Shown: positions 1 to 7,463, numbered from the stretch's first letter. The stretch is 8,910 nt of DNA from an uncultured Blautia sp. (GCF_934372025.1 NZ_CAKROJ010000074.1:1-8910); one strand, 5' to 3'. The notes: generated from the letters alone by a model not told the origin. Translations and numbers: made by a program.

Positions 1-101
1 ACAAAAAGAAAAGAAGATGTTAAGGAACACACCAGCCAGTTACAAGAAAATCATATACAACAAACGTAGTGAACGGAAATATCGGGAGTTTGACAGCAGA
101 A
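1..101. other. Left edge, no recognised gene
   Basis: No identifiable gene lies here. On the plus strand one frame is open from the edge to a TAG at 67-69 and would give a charged 22-residue tail ending in HIQQT. A second plus frame stays open from base 2 through the terminator region to a TAA near 139, with many Lys and Arg residues. Either could be the C-terminus of a gene that begins outside the window. The first is the tidier candidate because it stops shortly before the hairpin at 102-132, which could terminate plus-strand transcription. I cannot assign either to a family. Confidence 0.3.
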
Positions 102-132
102 AAAAAGCAGCTTTTTTATTTTGCTGCTTTTT
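102..132. terminator. Bidirectional intrinsic terminator of the YczE-like gene
   Basis: A perfect 10-bp inverted repeat, AAAAAGCAGC at 102-111 and GCTGCTTTTT at 123-132, encloses an AT-rich 11-nt loop. Both strands give a GC-core stem followed by a T-run. On the minus strand it ends the YczE/YitT-like gene, whose TAA stop (116-118) lies inside the hairpin loop, so the last codons of the gene double as part of the terminator. On the plus strand it could serve a gene entering from the left edge. Confidence 0.85.
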
Positions 133-745
133 CGAATAATTTTCTCCATAATTTTACGATCTGTCCTACTACCAGAGCATTGAATAAAGTTCCCTCTCTG
201 ACTCCGTTCAGCTTGTGGAATGCCAGCATTGCGACAACCATTGCAAGCACGGTAAGGGTGCTGTCAAAGCATACCTTGACGTTTCCGAAACGGATCTTCG
301 TTTTCTGTGCGATCGCACGTACCAGAGCCTCTGCCGGAAGCATGATCACATCTGCGATAACTTCCAGGCTGATTCCAAATGCCATGATCACGCACCCGAT
401 CACAAGATATACAAAGGAAGGAAGCCACGGACCACCAAACCGCGTCGGGATGATCTTCATAAAACAGTCAATAAAGAAACTGAAGCAGAAAGTCATCGGG
501 ATCTGAAGAAGCTGCAAGAATCCAAGTTTCCTGCGGATGACTGCTTCCAGGATCAGAAACAGCATATTAAAGAGAAATGTAAATGTTCCCATGGAAATTT
601 CTGTGATCAGGCTCAGAACAAACGGAAGTCCTGAAACCGGTGAGGTTCCCAGTCCCGCACGTGTAACAAAACTGATTCCCAACGCACAGAACACCATTCC
701 CATAACAAACACACAATACCGTTTTACCGTCGACCATTGCTTCAT
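116..745 (-). CDS. YczE/YyaS/YitT-family membrane protein
   Basis: This 209-residue integral membrane protein belongs to the poorly characterised YczE/YyaS/YitT family. About five hydrophobic segments are visible, near residues 9-28, 36-50, 53-70, 80-98 and 112-135, with a further one at 160-176. Family-like motifs are RAGLGTSPVSGLP at 29-41, the IRFGNVKVCFD stretch at 151-161 and VREGTLFNALVVGQIVK at 182-198. The family's role is not settled, and a transport or membrane-associated regulatory function would be speculation. The ATG at 745 is chosen because GGGAGG sits 8 nt upstream. The gene is apparently monocistronic: it is divergent from nudC, with its own promoter and terminator. The sequence gives no sign of truncation. 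Confidence 0.85.
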   Translation of the reverse strand: MKQWSTVKRYCVFVMGMVFCALGISFVTRAGLGTSPVSGLPFVLSLITEISMGTFTFLFNMLFLILEAVIRRKLGFLQLLQIPMTFCFSFFIDCFMKIIPTRFGGPWLPSFVYLVIGCVIMAFGISLEVIADVIMLPAEALVRAIAQKTKIRFGNVKVCFDSTLTVLAMVVAMLAFHKLNGVREGTLFNALVVGQIVKLWRKLFEKAAK

Positions 746-812
746 GAATCGTACCTCCCAACTGACAGTCTTTATGCAACTTTAACAAGCTGTAGTTTGT
801 ATGTTTTCCTTT

Positions 813-841
813 ATTTTAAAGTATAAACAAAGTTTTTGCAA
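813..841 (-). promoter_or_regulatory. Predicted sigma-70-type promoter of the YczE-like gene
   Basis: Read on the minus strand, TTGCAA (836-841) is followed by a 17-bp spacer and TAAAAT (813-818). The -35 matches the consensus at 4 of 6 positions and the -10 at 5 of 6. The predicted start near 806 gives a 5' leader of about 60 nt before the ATG at 745. This is a pattern match only. Confidence 0.5.
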
Positions 842-877
842 GAGGCAAATTATTTTTGTATATTTTGTACGCTTTGC

Positions 878-1007
878 GCACCAGATGCATGTGGTCGCAT
901 CCTCGCGGGGCACGCGAGGATAGCTTGTAGATACTTGGCTCAGTAGAGCCATTGAGCAAGAAGCCCCCACTTCAAAATCTGAGATTTAAGTGGTGGGAGC
1001 ATGTCAC
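878..1007 (+). mobile_element. Probable IS200/IS605-type right-end / omegaRNA-like remnant
   Basis: Three hairpins lie in a row with no gene. The first is a perfect 9-bp stem, ATCCTCGCG (899-907) and CGCGAGGAT (913-921), with loop GGGCA. The second is a 6-bp stem, TGGCTC (936-941) and GAGCCA (946-951), with loop AGTA. The third is a long stem in which CCCCCACTT (964-972) pairs with AAGTGGTGGG (988-997) around one bulged T, with an inner AAATC/GATTT stem (975-979/983-987). It is followed by GCATGTCAC. The GC content is higher than the surrounding AT-rich DNA. From memory, a C-rich terminal hairpin ending in a TCAC-like sequence resembles the right ends of IS200/IS605 elements in Clostridia, where the tnpB 3' end encodes omegaRNA. 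No transposase, tnpB body or clear left end is present. Another structured RNA is an alternative. Confidence 0.5.
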
Positions 1008-1011
1008 TTTC

Positions 1012-1040
1012 TTGCTTTTTTCTTCTCACTAACCTATACT
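1012..1040 (+). promoter_or_regulatory. Predicted sigma-70-type promoter of nudC
   Basis: TTGCTT (1012-1017), a 17-bp spacer and TATACT (1035-1040) form a plausible promoter. The -10 matches at 5 of 6 positions; the -35 is weak, at 3 of 6. A second -10-like TATAAC lies at 1059-1064 but lacks a good -35. The promoter begins only 5 bp after the hairpin block at 878-1007, so that element abuts the start of nudC transcription. Confidence 0.4.
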
Positions 1041-1099
1041 TAATTTAGTTTTATTAATTATAACAATTAAAATGGAAAAGAATACGAGGAGGATTTTTT

Positions 1100-1948
1100 A
1101 TGATTCAGGACATCTTGCCACATATTTATCACAATGAATATAAACCGGTCGCTCCGGACAGCAACAGTATCATTCTTGCCTACGAAAACGGGAAGTGTTT
1201 TTTTCACAAGGAAGAAGACGATGATACCATCACACTTCCACGCTTTAAAGAGCTGGAAGGACAGCTGTCTGATCTGTATGAAAACTATATATATCTCTTC
1301 TCTATCGACGACGAACGTTTTTATCTGATCCCGGGGCTTGATACAGCTCTGCTGCCCGGCTATGAGTTTTATGAAACACGAGCACTCCGCTATGTCCATC
1401 CTCAGCATCTCTCTTTTGCTGCCATCACCGGTCATCAGCTTTACCAGTGGTACAGAAGCCGACAGTTCTGTGGATGCTGCGGACACGCTATGAAACATGA
1501 CACCAAAGAACGTATGATGTACTGTCCTGTCTGTGGCCGTCACGAATATCCGGTTCTTATGCCTGCAGTAATCGTCGGCATCACAAACGGCGATAAGATC
1601 ATTTGCTCCAAATATGAAGGCCGGAGTTTTAAGCAATACGCTCTGATTGCCGGTTTCGCAGAAATTGGCGAGACAATCGAAGAGACTGTCCATCGCGAGG
1701 TCATGGAAGAAGTTGGTCTGAAAGTCAAAAATCTTCGTTATTATAAGAGTCAGCCATGGTCTTTCTCCGGTACACTTCTCTTCGGATTTTTCTGTGATGT
1801 AGATGGTGATGATACACTTACCATAGACCGGGAAGAACTCTCTGTAGCTCAATGGTTTGAGCGTGACAAAATTATCGGCCAGGACACTGACAGTAGTCTT
1901 ACCAATGAAATGATGATGGTCTTTGCAGCCGGAAAAGAGCCGAAATAA
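1100..1948 (+). CDS. nudC: NAD+ diphosphatase (NADH pyrophosphatase), zinc-ribbon Nudix hydrolase
   Basis: NudC-type enzymes split NAD(H) into NMN(H) and AMP, and in some bacteria remove NAD caps from RNA 5' ends. This 282-residue protein has the full family layout. An N-terminal NudC-like domain spans about 1-115. A zinc ribbon follows, with Cys124, Cys127, Cys142 and Cys145. Then comes the YPVLMPAVIVG strand at 150-160 and a complete Nudix box at 185-207 (G185, E191, R199, E200, E203, E204, G206). The motif SQPWSFSG at 217-224 corresponds to the SQPWPFPxS signature that marks NADH pyrophosphatases among Nudix proteins, with Ser in place of the second Pro. The ATG at 1100 has GAGGAGG 7 nt upstream. 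The gene stands alone between its promoter and a terminator, and is probably cytoplasmic and housekeeping. Confidence 0.95.
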   Translation: MIQDILPHIYHNEYKPVAPDSNSIILAYENGKCFFHKEEDDDTITLPRFKELEGQLSDLYENYIYLFSIDDERFYLIPGLDTALLPGYEFYETRALRYVHPQHLSFAAITGHQLYQWYRSRQFCGCCGHAMKHDTKERMMYCPVCGRHEYPVLMPAVIVGITNGDKIICSKYEGRSFKQYALIAGFAEIGETIEETVHREVMEEVGLKVKNLRYYKSQPWSFSGTLLFGFFCDVDGDDTLTIDREELSVAQWFERDKIIGQDTDSSLTNEMMMVFAAGKEPK

Positions 1949-1995
1949 TATATGGCAAACACCCAAAAGTCTCTGTTCTGTACGTGAATATTCAA

Positions 1996-2032
1996 AAACT
2001 TCCTGCCGCACTTGCAACAGGAAGTTTTTTTT
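1996..2032. terminator. Bidirectional terminator between nudC and the ABC operon
   Basis: The 10-bp inverted repeat AAACTTCCTG (1996-2005) and CAGGAAGTTT (2018-2027) has a 12-nt loop and is followed by an uninterrupted T-run on the plus strand to 2032. It ends nudC, whose stop is at 1946-1948. On the minus strand the same stem is followed by a shorter T-run, and it begins just after the stop codon of the type-I binding-protein gene (2031-2033). It therefore probably ends the convergent ABC operon too. Confidence 0.9.
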
Positions 2033-3266
2033 AATTAAAAATTCTCTTTTTTGCAGATTCCAGATCGGAGGCTTCCGTCAGTTCTTTAAATCTCTGTGGA
2101 TCTGCATCTTCATTAAACTGTCGGATCACCTGCATCAGGTCTTCACAACTGTACGCATTTTCATATATACCAGTTGCATAGCCGTACAGTTCAATATATT
2201 CCTCTTCTGATTTTGCAGTCCAGAGATTCTGGTAGAGGCGTACTGCCTCTCCATTCTCTTTGACCGCATCCGGAGTTCCGGTTATCGCATTATAGATCAT
2301 CGCAAATGCCGGGCCTGCCATCGAAGCATATTTTCCACGCACATAATCGATCGGTGCATTTCCAAAAGCATCTTTTTCTTTGAATATTTCAAAGTTCTGC
2401 TCTGAAAAGCTGTCGATTGCACCCACCATAATGTTGCTGTTCTGATCTTTTTCTTTGGCAGAAATCTTATCCAGATATGTTGATACATGAAATGCGCTCA
2501 TAAGAGTGTCACATTTTCCTGAAGCCAACACTGTTTCGAGATTTTTTAGTCCATCTCCGCCTTCAGTGTATCCCGGACAGATTGTAACATGCATATTTCC
2601 GTCTTTATCTGTAAGCTCTGTGATCTCATCCGTTTTTGAAAGATTTTCGGCTGTATCTGTAAGAACAATTCCTGCTGCTTCTTCCAGTGTATTCAGCATT
2701 CCCCAGGTTCGCACCTGATGAAGACGGTTTCCGGAAGAAGCTCCACCCGACATGATCACAATATTTCCTGCATCTTTGTCAAGAAAGAACTGTGTCATCT
2801 CGCAGCCAGCTTCATAAACAGCTTCAAGCTCCGGACCGACACTGCCCATATACCATGGATTATCCTTGATTGCCTCATAGTTTTCGTCACTCACACTGTT
2901 AGATCCCAGCGCATAGTACATTTCCTCTTTTTCACAGGTCTTTATGATATCCTGAAGTCCATCTGCAAATCCGGCAAATGAAATGATTCCTTCTGCGCCG
3001 TTTTCTTTTGCTTCTTCAATGAATTCACATTCCGACTGAGTATCTGTGATCTTTCCGGAAAAGAGAAATTTCACAGGAAATCCTTCTTCGATATAATCTC
3101 GATAATAATCTCCGAACATTTCCATTTCGGCAGAATCCGGATCATACATTGCAACACCGATCGTATGGATCTCGCCTTCACTATAATCTTCTGCTGCCCA
3201 GACCGAAGTGCTCATTCCACTTAAGAGTGCAGCACACAATGTCAGACTGAGTATTTTTTTCTTCAT
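2031..3266 (-). CDS. Type-I (sugar-binding-like) solute-binding protein, last gene of the B12-controlled operon
   Basis: This 411-residue exported protein has a signal peptide (MKKKILSLTL start, hydrophobic core to about 20, likely cleavage after VWA at 24). The rest fits a type-I periplasmic-binding-protein fold of the sugar/Peripla_BP_4 class. It opens with the strand HTIGVAMYDP (34-43) and has alternating strands and helices such as EGIISFAGF (92-100), NIVIMSGGASSGNR (168-181) and NIMVGAIDSFSEQ (278-290). The ligand is unknown. There is no lipobox cysteine. Six cysteines lie in the mature part (80, 111, 155, 230, 252, 374). The start at 3266 is preferred over an in-frame ATG at 3293 because AGGAGG lies about 10 nt upstream and the signal peptide then begins at the N-terminus. 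It begins 1 bp after the stop of the DppF-type ATPase, so it is co-transcribed. This fold is unrelated to the family-5 binding protein in the same operon. Confidence 0.85.
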   Translation of the reverse strand: MKKKILSLTLCAALLSGMSTSVWAAEDYSEGEIHTIGVAMYDPDSAEMEMFGDYYRDYIEEGFPVKFLFSGKITDTQSECEFIEEAKENGAEGIISFAGFADGLQDIIKTCEKEEMYYALGSNSVSDENYEAIKDNPWYMGSVGPELEAVYEAGCEMTQFFLDKDAGNIVIMSGGASSGNRLHQVRTWGMLNTLEEAAGIVLTDTAENLSKTDEITELTDKDGNMHVTICPGYTEGGDGLKNLETVLASGKCDTLMSAFHVSTYLDKISAKEKDQNSNIMVGAIDSFSEQNFEIFKEKDAFGNAPIDYVRGKYASMAGPAFAMIYNAITGTPDAVKENGEAVRLYQNLWTAKSEEEYIELYGYATGIYENAYSCEDLMQVIRQFNEDADPQRFKELTEASDLESAKKRIFN

Positions 3267-3267
3267 G

Positions 3268-4257
3268 TTATTTATTTCCTCCTGTCTGATCATTCATTTT
3301 TTCCACATAAAAGCAGACAACCTCATGACCTTCTGAGATTTCCTTCAGCTCAGGCATTTCTTTTTTGCACTGCTCCATACAATGCTCGCATCGATTCTGG
3401 AACGGACATCCAACCGGTACATCTAATGGGCTGGGAGCTTCGCTTTCAATACTTTCAATCTTTTTGGATGGATCCATATGGACTGAAAACTGTGCGCCTA
3501 CCAATGCTTTGGTGTACGGATGTACTGCATGATCCGAAACATCCTCACCTGGAATTGTTTCCACAATGTGTCCCAGATACATAACTGCTATCTGATGTGC
3601 AAAGGATCGGATCAGTGCAAGGTCATGACAGATAAAAATCATACAGATATTCTTTTCTTTCTGCAAACGAACCAGAAGTTCAATTACCGATTCCTGTACA
3701 GAAACATCCAGTGCAGAAGTTGCCTCATCGCAGACCAGAATCTCTGGTTCCAGAGAAAGCGCTCTTGCGATACTGATTCTCTGTCTCTGACCACCGCTCA
3801 TATTATGCGGGTAACGGTCAACAAATTCTTCCGGAAGCTCTACCATGCGAAGAAGTTCTTTTGCTTTTGCAGTTCTCTCACTTCGTTTGATTTTTTTGTA
3901 ATTCATTAAAGGCTCTGTGAGAATATCTCCGATCTTCATCTTCGGATTAAAAGACGCCAGCGGATCCTGAAAAACCATCTGAAGATTCTGGCGATTTTCC
4001 CAGGTTTCTTTCTTTGAAAGTTCAGTAATGTTTTTGCCATGATAAAGAATCTCACCGCTCGTCGGCTTGTCAAGTGAGATCACCATGCGCACAAAAGTTG
4101 ATTTTCCACAGCCACTCTCGCCGACAATTCCAAGCGTACGCCCTTTATACATTGTAAGATTAATATCATTGCAGGCAGTCAATATTCTTCCATGGGAAGC
4201 AGGGAACTGTTTTACTATATGATTTGCCTGCATTACGATCTCATGATTTTCAGACAT
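3268..4257 (-). CDS. DppF/OppF-type ABC transporter ATP-binding protein
   Basis: This 329-residue ATPase is one of the two that power a peptide/nickel-class importer. Visible motifs are Walker A GESGCGKST (46-54), Q-loop Gln97 in VFQDP, the ABC signature MSGGQ (153-157), Walker B ILVCDE (173-178) and H-loop His211. The C-terminus carries the oligopeptide-transporter domain with PVGCPFQNRC (281-290) and further cysteines at 293, 297 and 315. This cysteine pattern is typical of Dpp/Opp ATPases and has been linked to iron-sulfur clusters in some relatives. The ATG at 4257 is preferred over one at 4311 because GGAGGG lies 8 nt upstream and the N-terminus then matches the family. The start overlaps the end of the DppD-type gene by 8 nt, suggesting translational coupling. 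Confidence 0.92.
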   Translation of the reverse strand: MSENHEIVMQANHIVKQFPASHGRILTACNDINLTMYKGRTLGIVGESGCGKSTFVRMVISLDKPTSGEILYHGKNITELSKKETWENRQNLQMVFQDPLASFNPKMKIGDILTEPLMNYKKIKRSERTAKAKELLRMVELPEEFVDRYPHNMSGGQRQRISIARALSLEPEILVCDEATSALDVSVQESVIELLVRLQKEKNICMIFICHDLALIRSFAHQIAVMYLGHIVETIPGEDVSDHAVHPYTKALVGAQFSVHMDPSKKIESIESEAPSPLDVPVGCPFQNRCEHCMEQCKKEMPELKEISEGHEVVCFYVEKMNDQTGGNK

Positions 4258-5035
4258 ATCGTTTTCCCTCCATTTCCGGAACTGCCTCCAAAAGTTTTCT
4301 TGTATAATCACTGGTCGGATTATTCAGGACTTCCTCTCTCGTTCCATGATCCACCACTTTGCCATGATGCATAACAATCAGCTGATCTGCCATATAGGCC
4401 GCAACACCGATATTATGTGTGACAATGATGATTCCGGTCCCGTAATCATCCCGAAGTTCCATCATCTGACGGACAATCTGCGCCTGGGTAGTGACATCCA
4501 GTGCACTGGTAGGTTCATCTGCCAGCAGAAGTTCCGGATTAAAAGTCATTGCCATTGCAATGCCGACACGCTGACGCATGCCGCCAGATAACTGATATGC
4601 ATAACTATTCATAATATTCTCTACGTCAGGGAGTCTCATTTTAGAAAGCATAGAAACTGCTTTGTTCCAGGCTTCCTGTTTTGATACAGACTCATGAGTA
4701 CGAATATATTCCACATACTGGCTGCCAATCTTACGGATTGGATTTAAGGTTCCTCCGCAATCCTGAAAAATCATGGACATTTTACTTCCACGAATCTTTC
4801 TCCACTCATTTCCGGTATTTTTCAGAAGAGACTCTCCATGAAAAAGAATGTCTCCCGAGCTTACCCGGCCTGCTCCGGGGAGAGCCCCCAGAACAGCACG
4901 GATCACAGTGGTCTTACCGCTTCCACTTTCTCCTACAATACTGATGATTTCTCCTTTTTTCATGGAAAGATTAAAATGTTCAATCGTAGGATCCTGTTTT
5001 CCATATTGCACAGCCAGATCTTTAATTTCCAGCAT
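4250..5035 (-). CDS. DppD/NikD-type ABC transporter ATP-binding protein, short form
   Basis: This 261-residue ATPase is the partner of the DppF-type subunit. It has Walker A GESGSGKT (35-42), Q-loop Gln91, the signature LSGGM (149-153), Walker B LLLADE (169-174) and H-loop His207. It stops shortly after the ATPase core and lacks the cysteine-rich C-terminal domain found in its partner and in full-length DppD (about 325-330 residues). Its length is closer to NikD, about 254 residues. No frameshift or leftover domain is visible downstream, so it looks like a naturally short form. The ATG at 5035 is chosen because GAAGGAG lies 7 nt upstream; the ATGs at 5041 and 5059 are too close to the Shine-Dalgarno sequence or precede it. 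The gene starts 29 bp after the family-5 binding-protein stop. Confidence 0.92.
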   Translation of the reverse strand: MLEIKDLAVQYGKQDPTIEHFNLSMKKGEIISIVGESGSGKTTVIRAVLGALPGAGRVSSGDILFHGESLLKNTGNEWRKIRGSKMSMIFQDCGGTLNPIRKIGSQYVEYIRTHESVSKQEAWNKAVSMLSKMRLPDVENIMNSYAYQLSGGMRQRVGIAMAMTFNPELLLADEPTSALDVTTQAQIVRQMMELRDDYGTGIIIVTHNIGVAAYMADQLIVMHHGKVVDHGTREEVLNNPTSDYTRKLLEAVPEMEGKRYV

Positions 5036-5064
5036 ACACATGCTCCTTCTATCGTTCAAACTAA

Positions 5065-6621
5065 TTACTCAGTCATTTTCATATCAGCAGTTACCCAGTA
5101 GTAATCCATCGGATACATTACAAGACCTTCTACTGTAGATTTAGAAATAAGGAAGGTATTTTCATATCCAAAGAATACAGTTGCAGCGTCATCCATAATT
5201 GCCTGCTGAATCTTAACAATCAGCTCTTTTCTTGCATCTTCATCAATTGTCTCAGACAGTTCATCCAGCCATGCATCTACATCTTTGTTTGCATATCCTG
5301 ATGTATTGTTTGCAGATGTACTGTACCAGTTTTCACGAAGATAGTTTTCCGGGTCGCCGGTGTTTGCTACAAGTACATTCCAGATCAGAAGGTCGTACTG
5401 TGAAGAATCACGACGGTCAAGAAGTGTTTCGTAGGATACACAGTCAAGTTTGATATTGATTCCGATTTCTTTAAGACTGGACTGGGCTGCCTGTGCATAT
5501 ACGCCAAGTTCCGCACGGCTGTCATAATATACAAATGTCAGTTCAAGCGGTTTTCCGTCTGGTGTCTCTACATATCCATCGCCATCTGTATCTTTGTAGC
5601 CGGCATCTTCCAGAATTTTCTTTGCGCCATCCGGATCATAGGAATTTTCATCATTCAGATCATCATATCCATAATCAAGTGTCGGAGGAACCGGTGCTTT
5701 TCCAGGTGTTGCCCCGCCTTCAAGGAGAACACTTGTGTAAGTTTCTTTATCAAGTCCGCGAAGAAGTGCCTGGCGAAGAGCAAGATCACTCAGAGCTCCA
5801 TTTTCGTTCATAAATGCATAAGTGGAACGAAGGGATTCAAGGGACTGTACGTTAAAGTTGTCATTTCCGTCAAATTCAAATACATTTTCTGTCTTTAAGT
5901 TATAAGCCACATCGATCTCGCCTGACTGCAGCGCCATGGATCTTGTAGTCTGATCACCGATCACTCGAAGAGTTACACTGTCATTCGGAACATCTCCATC
6001 CCAGTAATATTCGTTGCGGACAACAACTGTATCTCCGGATGGATCGAAAGACTGGAATGCATATGGCCCTGTACAGACCGGTCCTTCCATTGCAATATTT
6101 GAATTGTCAATGCTCGTATCCATGATCAGGAAAAGCGGGTCTGCCAAGCAGCCTGCCATATTTGCATTTGCTCTGTTCAGATTAAAAATGACATTCTGTC
6201 CATCTACATCAATACTTGCTATATCAAAGAACTCCGGCACACGGTTGGACATTTCAATTGTACGTTCAAGAGATGCTTTTACCAGTTCAGGAGTCATATC
6301 GTTTCCATTTGAAAATTTAACACCTTCACGAATCGTAAAAGTCCAGGTCTTACCATCTTCACTGTTTGTCCACTCTGTTGCAAGACATGGAACCATATTT
6401 CCTTCTTCATCAAATTTGGTAAGTCCCTGGCCAACACCATAACGGGAAATTACCCAGCTGAAATACTGCTCTGTAGGCTCCAGTGTATCTGCAAAGCTTG
6501 TTACACCTATAGTCATAGTCTTTGCATCTGCTGCCCATACTGGTGCTGCTGATGCAAGAGAAATTGTCATAAGGCCTGCCAGTGCTGCTGCACAGATTTT
6601 TTTTGCGATTCTGTTTTTCAT
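5065..6621 (-). CDS. Family-5 (DppA/NikA/OppA-type) extracellular solute-binding protein
   Basis: This 518-residue substrate receptor serves the peptide/nickel-class importer. It has a signal peptide (1-30, likely cleavage after PVWA) and then the SBP_bac_5 layout. The segment LEPTEQYFSWVISRYGVGQG (47-66) is followed by the conserved GPVCTGPYAF (180-189) ahead of an NEYYWDG segment (203-209). A calcium-loop-like DTDGDGYVETPDGKPLEL lies at 344-361, a common element of this family. Known ligands of the family include peptides, nickel, metal chelates and other small molecules, and sequence reading cannot choose among them. Unlike most Gram-positive relatives there is no lipobox cysteine at the signal-peptide end. 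The ATG at 6621 has AAAGGAG about 7 nt upstream. The gene sits 17 bp after the second permease gene. Confidence 0.92.
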   Translation of the reverse strand: MKNRIAKKICAAALAGLMTISLASAAPVWAADAKTMTIGVTSFADTLEPTEQYFSWVISRYGVGQGLTKFDEEGNMVPCLATEWTNSEDGKTWTFTIREGVKFSNGNDMTPELVKASLERTIEMSNRVPEFFDIASIDVDGQNVIFNLNRANANMAGCLADPLFLIMDTSIDNSNIAMEGPVCTGPYAFQSFDPSGDTVVVRNEYYWDGDVPNDSVTLRVIGDQTTRSMALQSGEIDVAYNLKTENVFEFDGNDNFNVQSLESLRSTYAFMNENGALSDLALRQALLRGLDKETYTSVLLEGGATPGKAPVPPTLDYGYDDLNDENSYDPDGAKKILEDAGYKDTDGDGYVETPDGKPLELTFVYYDSRAELGVYAQAAQSSLKEIGINIKLDCVSYETLLDRRDSSQYDLLIWNVLVANTGDPENYLRENWYSTSANNTSGYANKDVDAWLDELSETIDEDARKELIVKIQQAIMDDAATVFFGYENTFLISKSTVEGLVMYPMDYYWVTADMKMTE

Positions 6622-6638
6622 ATGTTATCTCCTTTTCG

Positions 6639-7463
6639 TTAGTCCTGTCTTGGATCGAGAATATCACGTATACTGTCGCCAAGCATATTAAATACAATCA
6701 CTACGATTACAATGGCAATACCTGGTGCGATCATCAGCCACGGTGCTTTTGCCATATAGGTTCTTCCTTCATTCAGCATCAGTCCCCATTCCGGCGTCGG
6801 TGCCACTGCGCCAAATCCTAGGAAGGAAAGAGAAGCCAGTTCCAGCATCATGGTTCCCATGTCTGCTGCTGCCGTTACTGTCATAGTTGTCAGCATATTC
6901 GGCAGAATGTGTTTCCAGAGGATTTTGAAAGTACTTGTACCATTCACAATGGCAGCCTCCACATAAAGATTTCTTTTAACTTTCAAAACCATACTTCTTG
7001 CCAGTCGGGCATATTTTGTCCAGCTTACCGCTGTGATAGCTATAACGCCGTTTCGAAGACTTGGTCCAAGCATACCTGCAATTGCAATGGCAAGGATCAT
7101 TCCAGGAAAAGAGATCATCATATCCGCAATTCTCATAATCACCTGATCGATCCATCCGCCAAAATATCCGGCAATAACTCCCAGTAATGTACCGACAACA
7201 AAGATCGTCGCTACGAGGATCAGTGTCGATACCAGAGAAGTTCTTGTTCCATAAATCACGCGGGACAAAAGATCTCGTCCGAGTTTATCTGCACCCAGAG
7301 GATAATCAGAACATGGGGCCTTCAGAGAATCCACCATAACTGCCTCCAACGGATCCTTAGGTGCTATCCACGGCGCAAATACCGCAACTCCTACAATTAC
7401 GAGGGCCAGAATAAAGAAAAGTGTAAACTGTTTATGAGCCAGGAAAAAATTCTGCTTTTTCAC
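6639..7463 (-). CDS. DppC/NikC-type ABC transporter permease (GTG start)
   Basis: This 274-residue inner-membrane permease forms the translocation channel with the DppB-type subunit. Hydrophobic segments lie near 14-34, 78-100, 114-134, 138-158, 195-215 and 243-262. Family motifs are the OppC-type PLGADKLGRDLLSRVIYGTR at 55-74, the ATPase-docking EAA loop at 169-188 (E169, A170, A171, G175, P188), and LSFLGFGAVAPTPEWG at 211-226. The start is GTG, at 7463, directly after the TAA of the upstream permease (7464-7466), with AGGAGG 8 nt upstream inside the end of that gene. This arrangement suggests translational coupling, which would keep the two permease subunits in balance. The protein ends in DPRQD, the usual C-terminus of this family. 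Confidence 0.93.
   Translation of the reverse strand: MKKQNFFLAHKQFTLFFILALVIVGVAVFAPWIAPKDPLEAVMVDSLKAPCSDYPLGADKLGRDLLSRVIYGTRTSLVSTLILVATIFVVGTLLGVIAGYFGGWIDQVIMRIADMMISFPGMILAIAIAGMLGPSLRNGVIAITAVSWTKYARLARSMVLKVKRNLYVEAAIVNGTSTFKILWKHILPNMLTTMTVTAAADMGTMMLELASLSFLGFGAVAPTPEWGLMLNEGRTYMAKAPWLMIAPGIAIVIVVIVFNMLGDSIRDILDPRQD

Noticed and set aside
835..849. Short TTTGC/GCAAA hairpin as a possible left end of the IS605-like element
   Set aside because: It has only 5 bp, overlaps the predicted -35 of the YczE-like gene, and does not resemble the hairpins further right.
782..970. 62-residue minus-strand open frame over the intergenic hairpins
   Set aside because: It runs through the hairpin block and the YczE promoter, has no ribosome binding site and has no protein-like pattern.
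1067..2017. Long 316-residue minus-strand open frame opposite nudC
   Set aside because: It is the antisense shadow of nudC, whose zinc ribbon, Nudix box and Shine-Dalgarno site are clear. The frame crosses the terminator and looks like no known family.
5065..6621. Assigning the family-5 binding protein specifically to nickel or dipeptides
   Set aside because: The visible motifs are shared by the whole family and ligand residues cannot be identified by eye, so no substrate-specific symbol was given.
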